A DNA stretch of 64,000 nucleotides from contig JACDQD010000011.1 of assembly GCA_019843655.1 (NCBI GenBank), positions 9,032,604 through 9,096,603 on the forward strand, read 5' to 3'. Numbering within the stretch: position 1 is the first letter of the stretch; each line of letters begins with the position of its first letter. This document shows, piece by piece, positions 49,951-63,897 of this stretch. The translations under genes were made by a program, and so were the position numbers. The notes under the pieces were generated by a model. That model was not told the DNA's origin, ran no database searches, and saw only the letters and a list, made by a program, of their open reading frames with translations. The DNA is from Lethocerus indicus. Lineage: Eukaryota; Arthropoda; Insecta; Hemiptera; Belostomatidae.

Positions 49951-52900
49951 ATGGAAGACAAAATGGTTAACAGTGAAGTAAAAGAAAAAGAAGAATTCAT
50001 CGAAAGGGAATATCAAGTGGAAATTTTTGAAAAAGCGATACATGAAAATGTCATTGTTTATTTACCAACAGGATCTGGGAAAACGTATATTGCAGGAATG
50101 GTAATCAAATCATTGTCACAAAGTTTGCAAAGGTAAGGTACTTATATACAATTTAGAAAGTATATTATAATGTATATTGTTCCATTTATTTTTTACTTGT
50201 ATTTGTTTCATTTAGATTAAAGGATGAAATCATAATTGGAATTGTGGGAGAAAAGACTTTTTTTTGTATGAAGACACATCAACAATTTTGAAACAATAAT
50301 GAAATAAATTTTTTTTAATTACTAGAATATATAAAAACAATAAAAATAGGTTTATTTAATGAATCAACAAGCCAAATGCAAGCCAGTTTGTCCTGGCTAG
50401 ATAAATCCTATATAAAAAATGAAAATTCGTTTTGTTTTTACAGAAAATTTTCAGAAGGGGGTAAAAGGAGTTTTTTCTTAGTTAACACTGTTGCTCTTGT
50501 GGCTCAGCAAGCGAACAGTTTAAGAAGACAGTTGCCACTTGAGGTTTCCGAATATAATGGCAGCATGGGTGTGGACTACTGGGACAAGAATACATGGCAT
50601 ACAGAACTTGAAAAAAATCAGGTAATAGTTTAGGTTTAGTACTTTTGTTAAAACCTAAAATTCAAACTTGTACTTCACCTCAATTGTAATGAATACCCGA
50701 TTAGTTTTGTTGGTCTCTTTCTTGTTTTTTTGTTTCATTGTGTATATTGGTACCTTCTGTACTTGTGTGTTTGTACAGCACAACATAATAATATTTCAGT
50801 TAATATTATATGTATTATCAATGTTGGAAGTTGACAGTAACTCTTGTATCATTGTGTTACTTTCATGAAATTGAATATTTAAACAACAATGTATTTAAAG
50901 GTGTGAATGGAAGAAAATATGAAATAAAAGAAAAAGAGGAATTTCTGCATAAAGGAAAGTCAAAAATGTTTTTTGTTTAATTTGTTTTATAGGTACATTT
51001 TGTATTTGTGTAAAACAGCCAAGATTACCACTGGGAAAAAAGTTCTCCAAAAGCAGTACTTCATGCTTGTTTCAAGTTGTTATTTAAATCTTGACTATTT
51101 TCAAAATTAAAAGTTTACAGGAAGTATCAGTAGCTCCAAGTGCTGAGTGTGTGCCTTGGGACCCAGAGGACTGCGGTTTGAATCTACCTATATATCATAG
51201 ATGTTAGTTTGTAAGTAGTGACAATGATTGGAGACAACATAAGCCATCCACTTCATATCACATATTGCAATTGTGCGTATTGGCAAAACAAAATAAAAAA
51301 ATTAAAATGAAAAGCAAATAACAAGCAAAAAAAAGTTGATACTGTCATACCAAATTCCATGTGTGAACATAATTTTCTAAAGTAGACAATTAATACGTTT
51401 TTCAATTTCAATGTTAATTGTTTATGGTAGATTCATAATTAGAGAATAAATCTCATGGCTTTATAAGTTTTTAGTTATATTGGTGAAGTAACCTGAATAT
51501 TGATTTATTATAGTTCACTTATATAATTTTACTATTTTATTAATTATTTTCTATTACGGGTTATTTGTTCCTTATATTAAATAGATGGAAGAAATGATTA
51601 ATTATGTATCATATTTAATTTTCAGAATTAGACAGAAACTGTATCTATTTAATATATTTAACGCTAAAAATGCTGCCGTACTCTAATAATATACTGAAGT
51701 TTACGAGCACTTCTGATTTAATCAGTTGAATTTATAATTGATGGGGTCTTGATAAAGTGGTACAGCACTAACATGTGGGATTGAATGTTGGTGGCTGACA
51801 AACAATTGGTCTTTCAATTACAAATTCCAATTATTGTCAGATTTTTACTGGCTTTATTTTTTTTAGGTTCTTGTCATGACTGCACAGATTTTTCTTAATA
51901 TGTTGGCACATAATTATGTGAGTTTATCAAATTTGAACCTTCTTATTCTTGATGAATGCCACCATGCTGTCAACCAACATCCTATGCGACAGGTTAATTT
52001 TTATTATTTCCTTCAACTGTGTAAAATAAATTAGGTGATAGATTCTGTTTCAAGTTTTACCAGAATGTAAACATCATTTCAATTGAAGTTTGCTTATAAT
52101 TCCGGAGTTCTTGTGAATCAGTTTTCCTTAAACATAGAATTTTGTTTCTTGCATGATAAATATACTTTATTTTATGGTTGAACTATTATAGAGTTGGATA
52201 AAAAAAATTTAGAATCACGTTAGACATGACATGTAGTTAAGTTTTTCTTGTCCAGAAATTTATAGATCCCTCATAAATGTAGTTCCTTAAGTATTTTCTG
52301 TAAATGAAGTTTTTAAGTTCAAAAATCTGTATCAATTACAACCTTTTTCTTTTGTCTGTAGATCATGCAGGATTTTGAAAACTGCCCACCCCATTTAAGA
52401 CCTCGTGTATTAGGTTTGACGGCGACCTTAATTAATGCCAATTGTGATCCTGAGAAGGTAGAACAGGAAATACATAATCTTGAGATCACTATTCAGAGCA
52501 AAATTGTGACTGCATTGAATAATAAAATGGTACAAGTGTAAGTTAATTTTTTGTTAAACATCCGATATTTAATGTAACATTGTAATTTTATATGTAAATG
52601 TGTCAAATTCAAAGTATGTAAACATAGGTTCATTTTTATGGCCTCCTTGTGAACTGTTGTTAGACAGTAGGAAAGTTTTCTTAGGACTGTTTAGGAAGGA
52701 CTGCTTGTTTTTGTCTTCTTGACTTCAGGGAATTGGTGGATCTCTGTCTCAGTTTGATTATAATGCTAAAATATAAAGGGGTATTTGTTATTCAGTTGAG
52801 AATTTTTTTTGTTGCTTCTCTTTTACAGAAATTCAAATGAAAAGAGAATGTGTGTAACCTGTGTCCCCTTCTTTTTGTTAGCCTTCTGCAGGAATTGTTA

Positions 52901-55900
52901 GGAGTTAAAATATTCTGTGACAATGACATGAACAAGAAGTATTTTTTAAAACAGTAATGAAAATGTTTCAAAAAATGCTGGGAAAAATATATTTTAGTTG
53001 GTGTGCGTTATGTTGGGAGTAATTAAATGAAACATTGTAGCTGTGTCATAAATAATGTTTATATTTAAAATATATTATAATTCTCTTATATTTGAATCTG
53101 CCCTGTGTAAATATTATAAATGCATGCATGAATCCATAAATTATGTGGGTCCTGTCAATTATCATAGCTGAAATATATTTGGGACTTTTAGAATAACTGG
53201 GTGAAATTTATTTGTGGAAATGGCAATAAACATTATCTCCTTTTTTTTAGCTATTCAGCTAACCCAAACGAGGAGATAGTCTCTTATGAAAAACATATAT
53301 GTACTGAAGATAATGGTTACGGTTATATAAATGATTGTGTTAAATATGTGATAAACGTTCTGCAATCAGTCAAGATTAAAGGAGATGAAACTGACCCGGC
53401 CCATTCAATTAACTTGCACTTGGGTTTTCCTGAACTGAAAAAGAATATGTCAAAAAGAATTATGAATGCTGTATCGGATATTTTGGTAAGTCTCCTTATG
53501 ATCATCGGTAAGGCATTCTTGCAATCTGCCTCCATTCACTGACTGATTTGATATTAACAGTTTAGTGTATACAAACGGTATGCTTCTGAAGATATGAAGC
53601 TGAAACAGGTCTAGCAAAATGGAAACAGAAAATTTATATTTTTTCAAGTTAATAGATTTCTATATGAATAGAAAGAAAATACACAAATGCAAATTCAAAT
53701 TTTGTTGGGAACTGCCTCAAAGTCTTGTCTCATTGCTTTTAAAATTTAATTAAAGGAAGTCTCATTTTTAAGGGATTTAAGTCTTTATAAAAGTAAGTCT
53801 AAGGCAAAAAATATGCCCCAACTTTCATAAGTGATGATGTTAAGTGTTGTATTAAAAAGAAAGTTATCAATTATTTATTTTATATGATGTTACAATTTGA
53901 CATAGTATTGAGGGTTAGTGTTATTTTGCCTTTTCAGTGTTTAATTTACCTAGTTGTATGTCTAGGATATTGCATTGAACCTCGGTATCTATGCAGCTAG
54001 TAAGGCTGCTCTTGCAAGAATTGTCATGTGTGAGCGGTTAAAGTGCTCTGCTGGTGAACTTAATACAGTCAAATTGTTGAACATAATAACTACAAGACTT
54101 CACTTGCTGAGGTATATTTGTATTGTCATTCTTTATTAACTCACAGCTATTATATATGAATTATCCATTATTTTATTTTTTTTAGAAAACAGATCCAAAA
54201 AATATTAGATACGAACGTCAATGAAGGCTATTCACACCCTTTTGCGTTTTCATCACCAAAACTCCGTAGATTGATTTCTATGATACGTGATTTTTCCAGT
54301 AATGATCTTGCGATCGTTTTTGTAGAAAAGCGTATTACTGCAAAAGTATTGCATTACATTTTTCAGGTAAATATGAGATTAATGTGTTACTAATTATCAG
54401 TCATTTGTAAATCCGATTTTATGTGTATATCTTCAATTAGTTAATTTCAAATCTTTTTTCTAGGAATTACATGAGAACTGTGAGCAGTTCTCTAAAATTA
54501 ATCCAGGTTTTGTTGTTGGATTTAATACGAATCCTTTCTCTGACACAAGAGAATTATTATATGAAAGGAAAGTTAATCTTGAGACATTAAAAAAGTAAAT
54601 TTTACCAATATAGTTATATGCATAAATGTATATGTAATTATTTCACAAAATGAAAGTGTTTTTTAGCTTGTTTACTTTATTATTTATATAGATTATATGT
54701 ACATAGATGTATTTTTTAAGGTTCAATTCAAGAAAGATAAATGTTCTTTTCTCATCTGATGTCATTGAAGAGGGTATTGACGTTCAACTTTGCAACTATG
54801 TAATAAAGTTCGATAATCCGAAAACATTTAGGTCCTATGTTCAGTCAAAAGGTAGAGCCAGAGACCCAAAAAGTAAATATTATTTATTTGCTGAAGCACA
54901 TGATACAAAATTTTCTTTAAACCATCTTAAATTTAAAAATATTGAAACTACATTAAAGAAAGTGAGTATTATATTAGATTATAACACAACTTGAAACAAT
55001 TTCATAAACATTTGTTATAAATTTGTATTATTAAATTGTTATTTATTTTGCCTTTTAAATAAAGTAATAATTTAATTAAAATTAATTATTGTAGTTAAAT
55101 TGATTTTGGAATAAAAGTGTAATTTTAGATTTTATGTGGTGGCAAAGCCGATGATCGGAGAGGAGGCACTGAAACTGAAGTGGAAAATGAGTTGTACAAT
55201 CATGAATTACCACCTTATTTTGCCAATCCTTGTAAAACTGGACCGAAAGTGACAGCATATTCAGCAATAAGCTTAATAAATAGGTCAGAATACTTTGTGC
55301 TAAATTATAATAAATTAAATAATAATAATACGAAGAAGAATTTTAAACTTGAAGTGATAGCTGCATAGCCGCGATGTGGTTAAATTGTAAATTTTGTATT
55401 TGCATCTAATTACCTATTTCCTTTGTCAGAGACTGCCCGGGATAGGTGGTGTTGAAAACCGGAAAAAGCCGAGTGTTGTTTAATAATAATAGTAGTATTC
55501 ATTAAATAGTAATAATAAATTTCAACTAGCAGTAATTTTCATATGATTATTTTTTTTTTTAGGTATTGCAATTCTCTTCCGCGGGATAAATTTTCAACAT
55601 TGACTGTCTCTTGGTGGATACGTAAAACTGATTGTAAATATGTTGCCTCCCTGAAGCTGCCCATCAACAGCCGGCTCAAACATATAATCGAAGTATAGCA
55701 TTCTCTTTCTATTATTATTAGTATTTTATTATGGATTAGAAAGTGTACAATATGCATTTGAATGAAGATAGCATTTGGGGCCTTGGTGACTCTTGTGTAG
55801 AGTGTCTTTCTTTCAAATACGGTATTTGTCTTATATTATAACAGACATATTAATAATGAAGGAGTTAAATTGTCCACTGGTGGTGCGAATTCATTTTTTG

Positions 55901-58900
55901 CTGCAAACATGAAAAATTGATACCCTCGTTGTTCAGGCTGAGTTAGGTTAGACCGAGCCTGATATGTACTTAGACTCGCCGAACTCAATAAGACATAATA
56001 AAAAATATTTTTTTTTTCAGGGTTTACCTTTTGATTCTAAATTGACTGCCAAGAAGTATGTCGCTTTGAAAACTTGTGAAATGCTGCACAAGCTGGGTGA
56101 ACTCGATGACAATTTTTTGCCGCGCGGTTCCAGCAGTGAAATGTTAAGTGATAAGTCCCTCTATCCCATGTGGGATGATGATGACAATGATGAACCGTTT
56201 AAACCGAAGCCTGGCACCAAAAAAAAAAGGCGTATATATGACAAGCATGTAGGTTTTATAAGTGATGGATTGAAACTGTGGGAGTGGTGCAAGTTCGATG
56301 TTTCTGTAAACCTGGGTCCTTAACACTAATTTGGGTTAACATTAGGCTTAGATTGAACATAAAGTACATGCATACATTTTTCTTCCATTATTATTCCTTT
56401 CTTTCAGTTTAATAACATATTTTATGTGATAATATTTTTTTGGTTATATCAGTTAATGAATTTATTATAGTTTCATGTTTTAATTTCTAAAATAAAAAAT
56501 TATTCATCAGTTTTTCTATATTTTTAATATTTGTTAGTGTTGCATTTATTTTATCCTTAAATATACATGTTTCAGTATGCAAAATGGGTACATGGTTGCC
56601 GACCTGTTCCTAATAAAACAGTATATTTGCATATTATAGTAATGACACCCAATTATATTGTGCCGAATAATCATAGACAAGTAGTATTCCATAGTCTGAT
56701 TCAATCTACCCGGTGCTTTTCAATATTAACTACAACTAAATGGCCTCAGGTATGTTATTAATTTTTTTTATTTAAAATATATGATCAATTTTTTTCCATT
56801 ATTTTTTCTTTTTCTCTTTCACTTGTCATTCATTCAGTAAAAAAAATTCAAATCAGTTTTGAAACTATGAATCTTCATAGTTATAAATTTTTTATTGTAC
56901 TAGTATTTACATTTATCTGCTATTGGTTATTTTTATTATATCTATTAATTATTATACAAATATTTACTTTTCAGATTTGTCAATTTCCACTTTTCATGAA
57001 TGTAGGTGAAATAACCATTGATTTGAATGTCAATGCAAAATCCTTGTCATTAACTGATGCACAAATTTCTTCTCTCATCAACTTCCATAGTTTATTATTC
57101 ACTGAAGTTTTACCTGTAGTCAAAAACTTTGTTGTAAGAGATTATGAAAATAAGGAGAATTCTTATTTGATTGTCCCAACATTTGAAGGTACCTACTTAA
57201 ACTAATTATAATTTATATTCAAAATAATAATAATCATAATTCTCTTATAGAAATGACTGTAGTAATCAAGTATTTTGTTTGTTTTAATATTAATCTATTT
57301 TCTTAAATATATTAATTGGACAATTTAATATCTTGCTTGAGTTAGTTATTTTCTAAGAAGAATTCATACCATAAGTTTAGTGTTTTAAATGAATACATTT
57401 CATTGAACACATGGGTATCTGAACATTGATATTTTGTTTTAAAGATTTCATAACTCACCCTTCAAGATTTTGTCTGAATACTTTGTATTTTATATTTGTA
57501 TTTGATTTTCTGCTAAGTCTTTAATATGTTTTTTTTACCAGCAGAATATTCTTACACCCTTTAATTCTGATTTTACATTTTGAACAATCAAGAAATTACA
57601 TTTAGGTTTCATCTTCTTTGATATTTCAAGAGAAATATCTTTTAATTACATAACATTATACCTTACATAAAAGAAAACATTACTGTATCACCGAAGGTTC
57701 TTTAACAAAAGCATACAATTTTCATTCTAGACAACTTTCCGATTGATTAATTCTCAACTGAAGAAAAAGCAAACTGAATGTAGTTGATCAAACTGCAGAA
57801 GAATTTTTATAAAACCTATATATAATGTTTTATGATTGATGAGTTTGACTGATAAATCTAAAAACTATTTTAAAATGAGGCAGTAATTCAATAATATGAT
57901 TGCACTTGTTTCAGCAAGTTATGCATTTTGAACATTTCAGTTCATATATTTGTTCACAATTTTAATTTTTAACTTGTTTAGATGTTCATGGAAATGTAGA
58001 AATTGACTGGGACACTGTATATAGAGAAAAAAGTATTCCTAAAGTTGAAGCAGTTTCTTTGGAAGCCAGGAAAGAAAAAGTAATTACTGTAGAGGACTAT
58101 GATGGAAAAATTGTTGTTCCTTGGTACCGACCAACTGGAAACTGTATGGTTTGTGGGAATAAAAATGCTATCTATTTACATAATATTTCTCCTAATAATT
58201 GTGTTTATTGGTTGCATAACAAGAGTGAATATAATATAGAAGCTTGCTACTGTGTAATGTTGTACGCTTCTGCAAATATAATTCTCTTCTTAATAAATTT
58301 GTATAAGTTATTCATTTATTTTATTTAGAGGTACGTTGTGACTAGAGTTTGCCTTGATCAGACACCAGAGTCGCAGTTTCCAAGCGATAATTTTAAGTCA
58401 TATGCACATTATTTTAAACAAAGATACAATCAAACAATTGTTAATATGAAGCAGCCACTCATTGAAGTTCGGGCAATATCAAGCAAGATTAGTTGTCTGC
58501 TGCCAAGGTACATTCATTCAGTTTAAGTTTGACTGGTTTTCAATTTGAATACATCTAATATTCTGTGACAGAATCTTTGTTGGACTGTCAATTAATATTT
58601 TGAGTTTTTAATAATGATTAAGGTAGAAACCTCTCCTATGAATAGAGGTATTAGTATAAATTAAATTGTGGCTTGTAACAATAATCCAATATGCTACAGA
58701 CAGAAATAACCAATTCATTAATTCATACACCAACTGTTGAAATATTAGGTCTTAAATTTGTTTGTTTTACATTTGTGACTTGTTCATTGTTATTTGGATT
58801 CTCAGAAATTACTGAAGTTCTAATTAGATAAACATTTCCTCTAGTGATTCTGAGCTGAGAATATATCTTGTTTTATTTTTTATCTTAATTATTATTTAAA

Positions 58901-61900
58901 GATAGTTGAGTTGACAATTGTTTTAATAAAGGTGTCAAATCAAAAAATTGATCCTCTCTCCTGAAAACTAGTCAAACCAGGATTTTGAAAATGCTGTCTA
59001 TATTGTTCAAGTAAATAAAATATTTTCAATGATTTTTATAGTGCACTCACTATGTGTGCATGGTCTGATGAGATTGGATAACTGTTCATGCCATCAGTTG
59101 GGATGCACAATTGGGATATACATATATCTTTTTCAGTTTGAATTCAACCAAAATGTGTTGTAATGTTTAGGGGAAAAAGTAGGCATGGTTCCAGTCGGAG
59201 AAGGAAGGATGATGAAGACTACGAAGAGACATTGGTTCCAGAATTATGTTGTTTACTGAGTTTCCCTGCTGTATATATGTTAAAAGTGACTTTATTGCCA
59301 TCTGTTTTACACCGTATTGATTATCTACTTCTGGCTGAAGAGCTGCGACAGACAATTGTGGAACAAACGAATCTTGGGATTCGTGAATTGACAAATGGTA
59401 TTAATTCTGCGAAAAGGATTTGAATTAAAGATTTCACACGTTTATTTTAGATTTGGTTTTACTGAATTGGTTAGTACACCAGTTTATATAAAAACATGCA
59501 CTTCCGGGGGAATGGTTTGGAAGCCACATCTAGATGTGGCAACCCAGGTGGATTCTTATGTCTCTTTAATAGAGCAATTTGAATTTGCAATGAATCGAAT
59601 AGTGAACCAATGGTTAGAGTCTTACTTACAAATGGGTAGAAAAGCTAAAGTAACTGTTTTCATTTTGTAGAGGAATGTGTGTTTGTGTGTATATAAATTA
59701 CCAAGTAGATACTACAGTACTAAAAACCTGAGATGTTTGTGCATGAAAACAGAAACAGTTAGATAATCATAATGTAACAGTAAATAAAATGGTAGCTAGT
59801 AGACTAATAGAGCTCAATTCTAAAGTATTAATAACAGAAAATGTTAATAACATTATGTGCTGGTATTGAAACACTGTTTGGGCCCTCAAGATATAATGTT
59901 GCATTTTTTGACATTAAAAATTATAGTCTCTTAACTATTACTTTCTGTTTTAGATATGCGATGGAAACCACTCACAATAGATAAGAATGTACTGACGGAT
60001 AAGGACTTAGATGTTGCTCGCAGTACTGTGCCAATAAGCGATATGTTGGATGGAAGTATTCAATCCATTACTGTTGATCAATATCCATGGCGTAATGAAC
60101 AAGAGCCGACAGATATCAACAGAAGTTTAAGCATTGATTTGCTATCGATCATCCACTACGAAAAATTCATCTCAAAACCAGTGAGGGGAGATATCAGTAA
60201 TGTGAGTATTAACAATGTTTGTCTATTTAAATACATGGTAAAACAAATAACGAGAAAAAAAGTGCTGTCAAACCTGTTCATTTTGATATGAAAATTACAA
60301 AAGGTGGGTGGTGATTGTAATCAAAATATAAGAAATATTTTTAACTCCAGTCCATAATGCAAGATTAATAAAAAAAATTAATGATTCTGAGCATTCTTCA
60401 AGATCAGAATAATTTTCTTTCCAATTCTCACCGTTATCAAAAGCTTCATTTTGTATTAAAATAGGATGTTAAATATCTCAAATTATGAACTTTGTTAATA
60501 TTTATTAAGTTCAAATAAGTCGTATCAAAATTATAGTTTAAATAGAGATGAGCAAAAGAAATTAGAACATTTTCTTATTTTGTCGCTGTAGTTACTATTT
60601 GATTACAAATTAGTTGGTGATAGGGGAGATTCCATTGTATTTTTATTTAATTATATTATTTTTTAGGATTGACCCCACACCTTGAGTGCATTGAGACTAT
60701 CTGAGCTACTTGACATTTTTAGTTCAGATGACCCTTTCTTCTCTCTCCATTTTTGTTGTTTATCTATTTTAATTTTTAGTTTTTAAAAAACATTTGAGCG
60801 CACGAGTTTGATCATGGCACACTTTTCTTCTGGTTTAATATTTCAACTCCAGACCCCTCAGTAGGTTTTGTGGTATAATTTTAATTAAATTATCAGGTCA
60901 TAAAGAAAAGAAAAGTACAGATCCCGAACCCGAAACTTATTTGTCAACCACTCTCAGTGTTAGAAGAGCGTGGAAATATTGGTCCGGAGCAATGTGAAAT
61001 TCTACAGGTGTGTATCCTGGTTTCGATTGAAATATTCTTGTGTGCATATTACCTGTAATTGCTCTAATTTGGCAGAACTTTTCTTTCATTTTTTTGTTCA
61101 TTATTCAGGTTTTGACTGCCTCTACATGTAATGATATTATCAACTACGAACGTATGGAAACACTGGGTGATTCATTCTTAAAATTTGCAGTATCATTGGC
61201 CCTGTTTACATATTACCAAAATATTGATGAAGGGAAGTTAACTCAGGTGAAGGGTAAAATAATTGGAAATAGAAATTTATTTTACTGTGGGAGAAATATA
61301 AAGTTAGGACAAATGTTGAAGGTGAGATGATGATTTTTGGCAAACTATTCTTTATATTTAAATAAAAAAATTAAATTGGGTAGTTGGCATTTTTAAATCA
61401 TTAAAAAATTGTGATATTTTATCATTACTAAATTTATTTCCATGAATAATAACAGTAAACATAATTAATTTTAGGTATTTGATTGCTTACCAATTGACTG
61501 GAATGTCCCGGGATTCACTTTCCCGAGGTCATTTCAGAAAATAATGAAGGATGCAAAAATTCCAACTGCTATCCTGTACCGAATTCCTGTATCTGATGAG
61601 TAAACAATATTTTTTATTTTCTTGAATTATTGAATTGTTAATACAAGTTGTATTTTAAAGATTCTACATCAGGGACAAAAAATTGAATATCTTTTGAAAA
61701 TGATTTTAGGGAGAGAGATTCCGGAATTTTAACAGACCAGAGAAAGAGAGAAATAGTTGAAGCGATGTGTAACAGTGAAGAATGTGATGATACCTCACAG
61801 ACTAATCTTACAATCATTGGTGCACAAGTTGTTTCAGATAAAACTATAGCTGATGCTGTAGAAGCGCTTATTGGAGCTTATTTGAAGGTTACATTGAAAT

Positions 61901-63897
61901 ATCACCAATATAGATTAAAACAATATAACTACTAATTTACATTTTTTTGTGTTAGTAAGTTTGGGAGTATTTACACCCATGCAGTTACAGTGATTCATTT
62001 ACTCATCTTTAATGAAAATTTTGTTTCTTAATGAAATAACAGGAAATAAGCACAGAACATTCTAAAGATCGTGTTTATGCTAATTTTTCAATATTTTACT
62101 GCAAAACAAATTAATCTTTTTGCAATTGAGTTTTGGTTTACGAATAATCGAATGAAAATATTTATATTCTTATTGAGAAATAGTTTTCAGTTCAATTTTA
62201 TTGGTTAAAAATTGGGCATTTTAATATATCTAGTATAACAATACATTTAACTAACTGTATCCCATCGATAGATTGGACTTACTGGGCTGGAAGATATTTA
62301 ATTTTGATTGTCTCACCGAATATAATCACAATCCAATGATTTTTTTTCTCTTCAGGCTTGCGGCATTACAGGAGCGTTTAAAATTGTCAATTGGTTGGGT
62401 ATTCTACCGGATTACTTGGCCGATATTGATAGAATTCTGAATAAACCGCCAGTGACTGCACTCATAAGCGATCTCAACGTTAGTCTTAATGACTATCTTG
62501 TTTCGCCTGATATTATAGAGGTTAAATTGGGTTATAAATTCAAGGACAGAAGTTATTTACTTCAAGCTCTGTCCCACCCTTCGTCCACACACATATTAAC
62601 TGACTGTTATCAGCGACTGGAATTTCTCGGAGATGCCATTTTAGGTTTGTTTCTTGTTTTCAATGTTTCGATACCGTATTATTTGAAGCTGTTTAATACG
62701 GCTTGACAACGCTCTTTTTTTTTTTTGCAAACTGCATTTTTTTGTGGCGCGATTGTGACTGGTACACCTGTTGTGCAGGCTCCTGTCCATTTCATCATAG
62801 GTCATTTGTTGTACTTGTATTGATAGCACATACTTTGAAACTGTGATTGGCATTTTAAATTGCAATGAAATTACAAACGAAAAGTTTGCAAAAGCCATAG
62901 CACAAATGAGCAGTATAATACCTCATTATAAACATTACATTTTTTCATATTACATTTTATATTAAATATTTTTGGAACACTTTTTAAACTAAAATTTGTT
63001 TTTGAAAAATCCTTGACTTTTTTTAGAGTTTTTGTAAAGCCTTACTTACAATATAGTGCATTGCATGTTGAGGGCTGTTCAGAGCAGCATTATTATTAAT
63101 ATTGTATTGTATTAGTATTAATATTTTATAAACGTGTATGTCTCTTAAAAAATGTTTCTGATTTAAACAGCTCGTAATATTAATAGTGTTAACAATTTTT
63201 GATGTATTGATTTATAATAAAAAATAACATTTTTTATGGTTTTTAATGGTTGATTATTTTTTTAGATTTCTTAATTACTGCATACATCTATGATAACTGT
63301 GGTGACCTGAATCCAGGTGAATTGACAGATCTCCGTTCAGCATTGGTCAATAATGTCACATTTGCCTGCTTAACAGTCAGATATGGTTTCCATCAACATT
63401 TGGTTGCGAAAGCCTGTAAGCTTGCAGATGTTATAAACAGATTTGTCCAACATCAAGAAATACGCAATCATACCATTGGATCTGAGGTATTGTATGACTT
63501 TTTTTCAATGACTGATTTTTTAATGTTTTCATTTAGACTTTTTTCTTATAAATAAGCATAGTTGGTCACTTGTAAAAATGAGTGTCGGTTTGATAAAAAG
63601 ATGGGACAACAATAGGATTGTCCTAAATTGTGGAAAGATTCTTTATTGAAATCTTTTTCCAACCAGTACTACTGGAAGTAAATTAACAGTATTTTATAAC
63701 CTATTTAATATTTCATAACTTTTTTCAGGTTTTATTTTTAATAGAAGAAAATGATGTTCAAGTTGCCGAAAGCATCGATGTTCCAAAAGTACTCGGTGAC
63801 TTATTTGAATCTTTAGCAGGTGCAGTTTATCTCGACAGTAATAAATGTCTCAAAACTGTATGGAATGTGTTTTACAGGTTAATGGCAAATGAAATAA
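49951..63897 (+). CDS. Dcr-2: Dicer-2, siRNA-producing RNase III (C terminus beyond window)
   Basis: Twenty-five exons join in frame to 1541 residues: 49951-50132, 50444-50621, 51867-51992, 52362-52537, 53251-53485, 53966-54111, 54186-54366, 54464-54594, 54721-54961, 55129-55283, 55563-55692, 56021-56248, 56576-56749, 56975-57188, 57982-58148, 58329-58507, 59171-59397, 59954-60201, 60897-61007, 61109-61321, 61475-61599, 61710-61887, 62356-62644, 63266-63486, 63729-63897. Helicase: LPTGSGKT (38-45), DECH (149-152), LTAT (181), QSKGRAR (493-499). Dimerisation domain: about 620-700. PAZ: about 760-960. RNase IIIa: E1157, D1164, D1304, E1307. RNase IIIb: E1404, D1408, D1509, E1512; all catalytic acids are present. 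The intact helicase ATP site and short length argue for Dicer-2, the enzyme that cuts long dsRNA to siRNAs in antiviral RNAi, over Dicer-1. The last exon ends at a donor in phase 1; the dsRNA-binding domain should follow. Confidence 0.95.
50787..50966 (+). pseudogene. Decayed duplicate of the Dcr-2 start exon
   Basis: This part of Dcr-2 coding intron 2 matches 49830-50010 at high identity over about 150 bases: the sequence before the acceptor, both uORFs, the start codon and the first codons. Shared strings include TTATATGTATTATCAATGTT and ACAACAATGTATTTAAAGGT. In the copy the acceptor CAG has become CAT, and the frame after ATG meets a stop after six codons. It is not usable as an alternative start exon as it stands. 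Confidence 0.85.
51121..51260 (+). mobile_element. tRNA-derived SINE, plus-strand copy
   Basis: An A-box-like TAGCTCCAAGTG is followed by a B-box-like GGTTTGAATCT (about 51175-51185) and a body with GTTAGTTTGTAAGTAGTGACAA. It shares B box and body with the minus-strand copy at 35575-35702. It lies in Dcr-2 coding intron 2, shortly after the duplicated start exon. Confidence 0.65.
59451..59649 (+). other. Protein-like open segment in Dcr-2 intron 17
   Basis: This segment follows a good acceptor (TTTATTTTAG) and ends at a fair donor (AAA/GTAACT). One frame stays open throughout and reads like protein ([19 protein letters not shown], then [16 protein letters not shown]). It is 199 bases long, and its open frame needs phase 2 in and phase 0 out, while the flanking exons need phase 1. 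It therefore cannot be a simple cassette exon of Dcr-2. I do not recognise the peptide. Confidence 0.25.
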
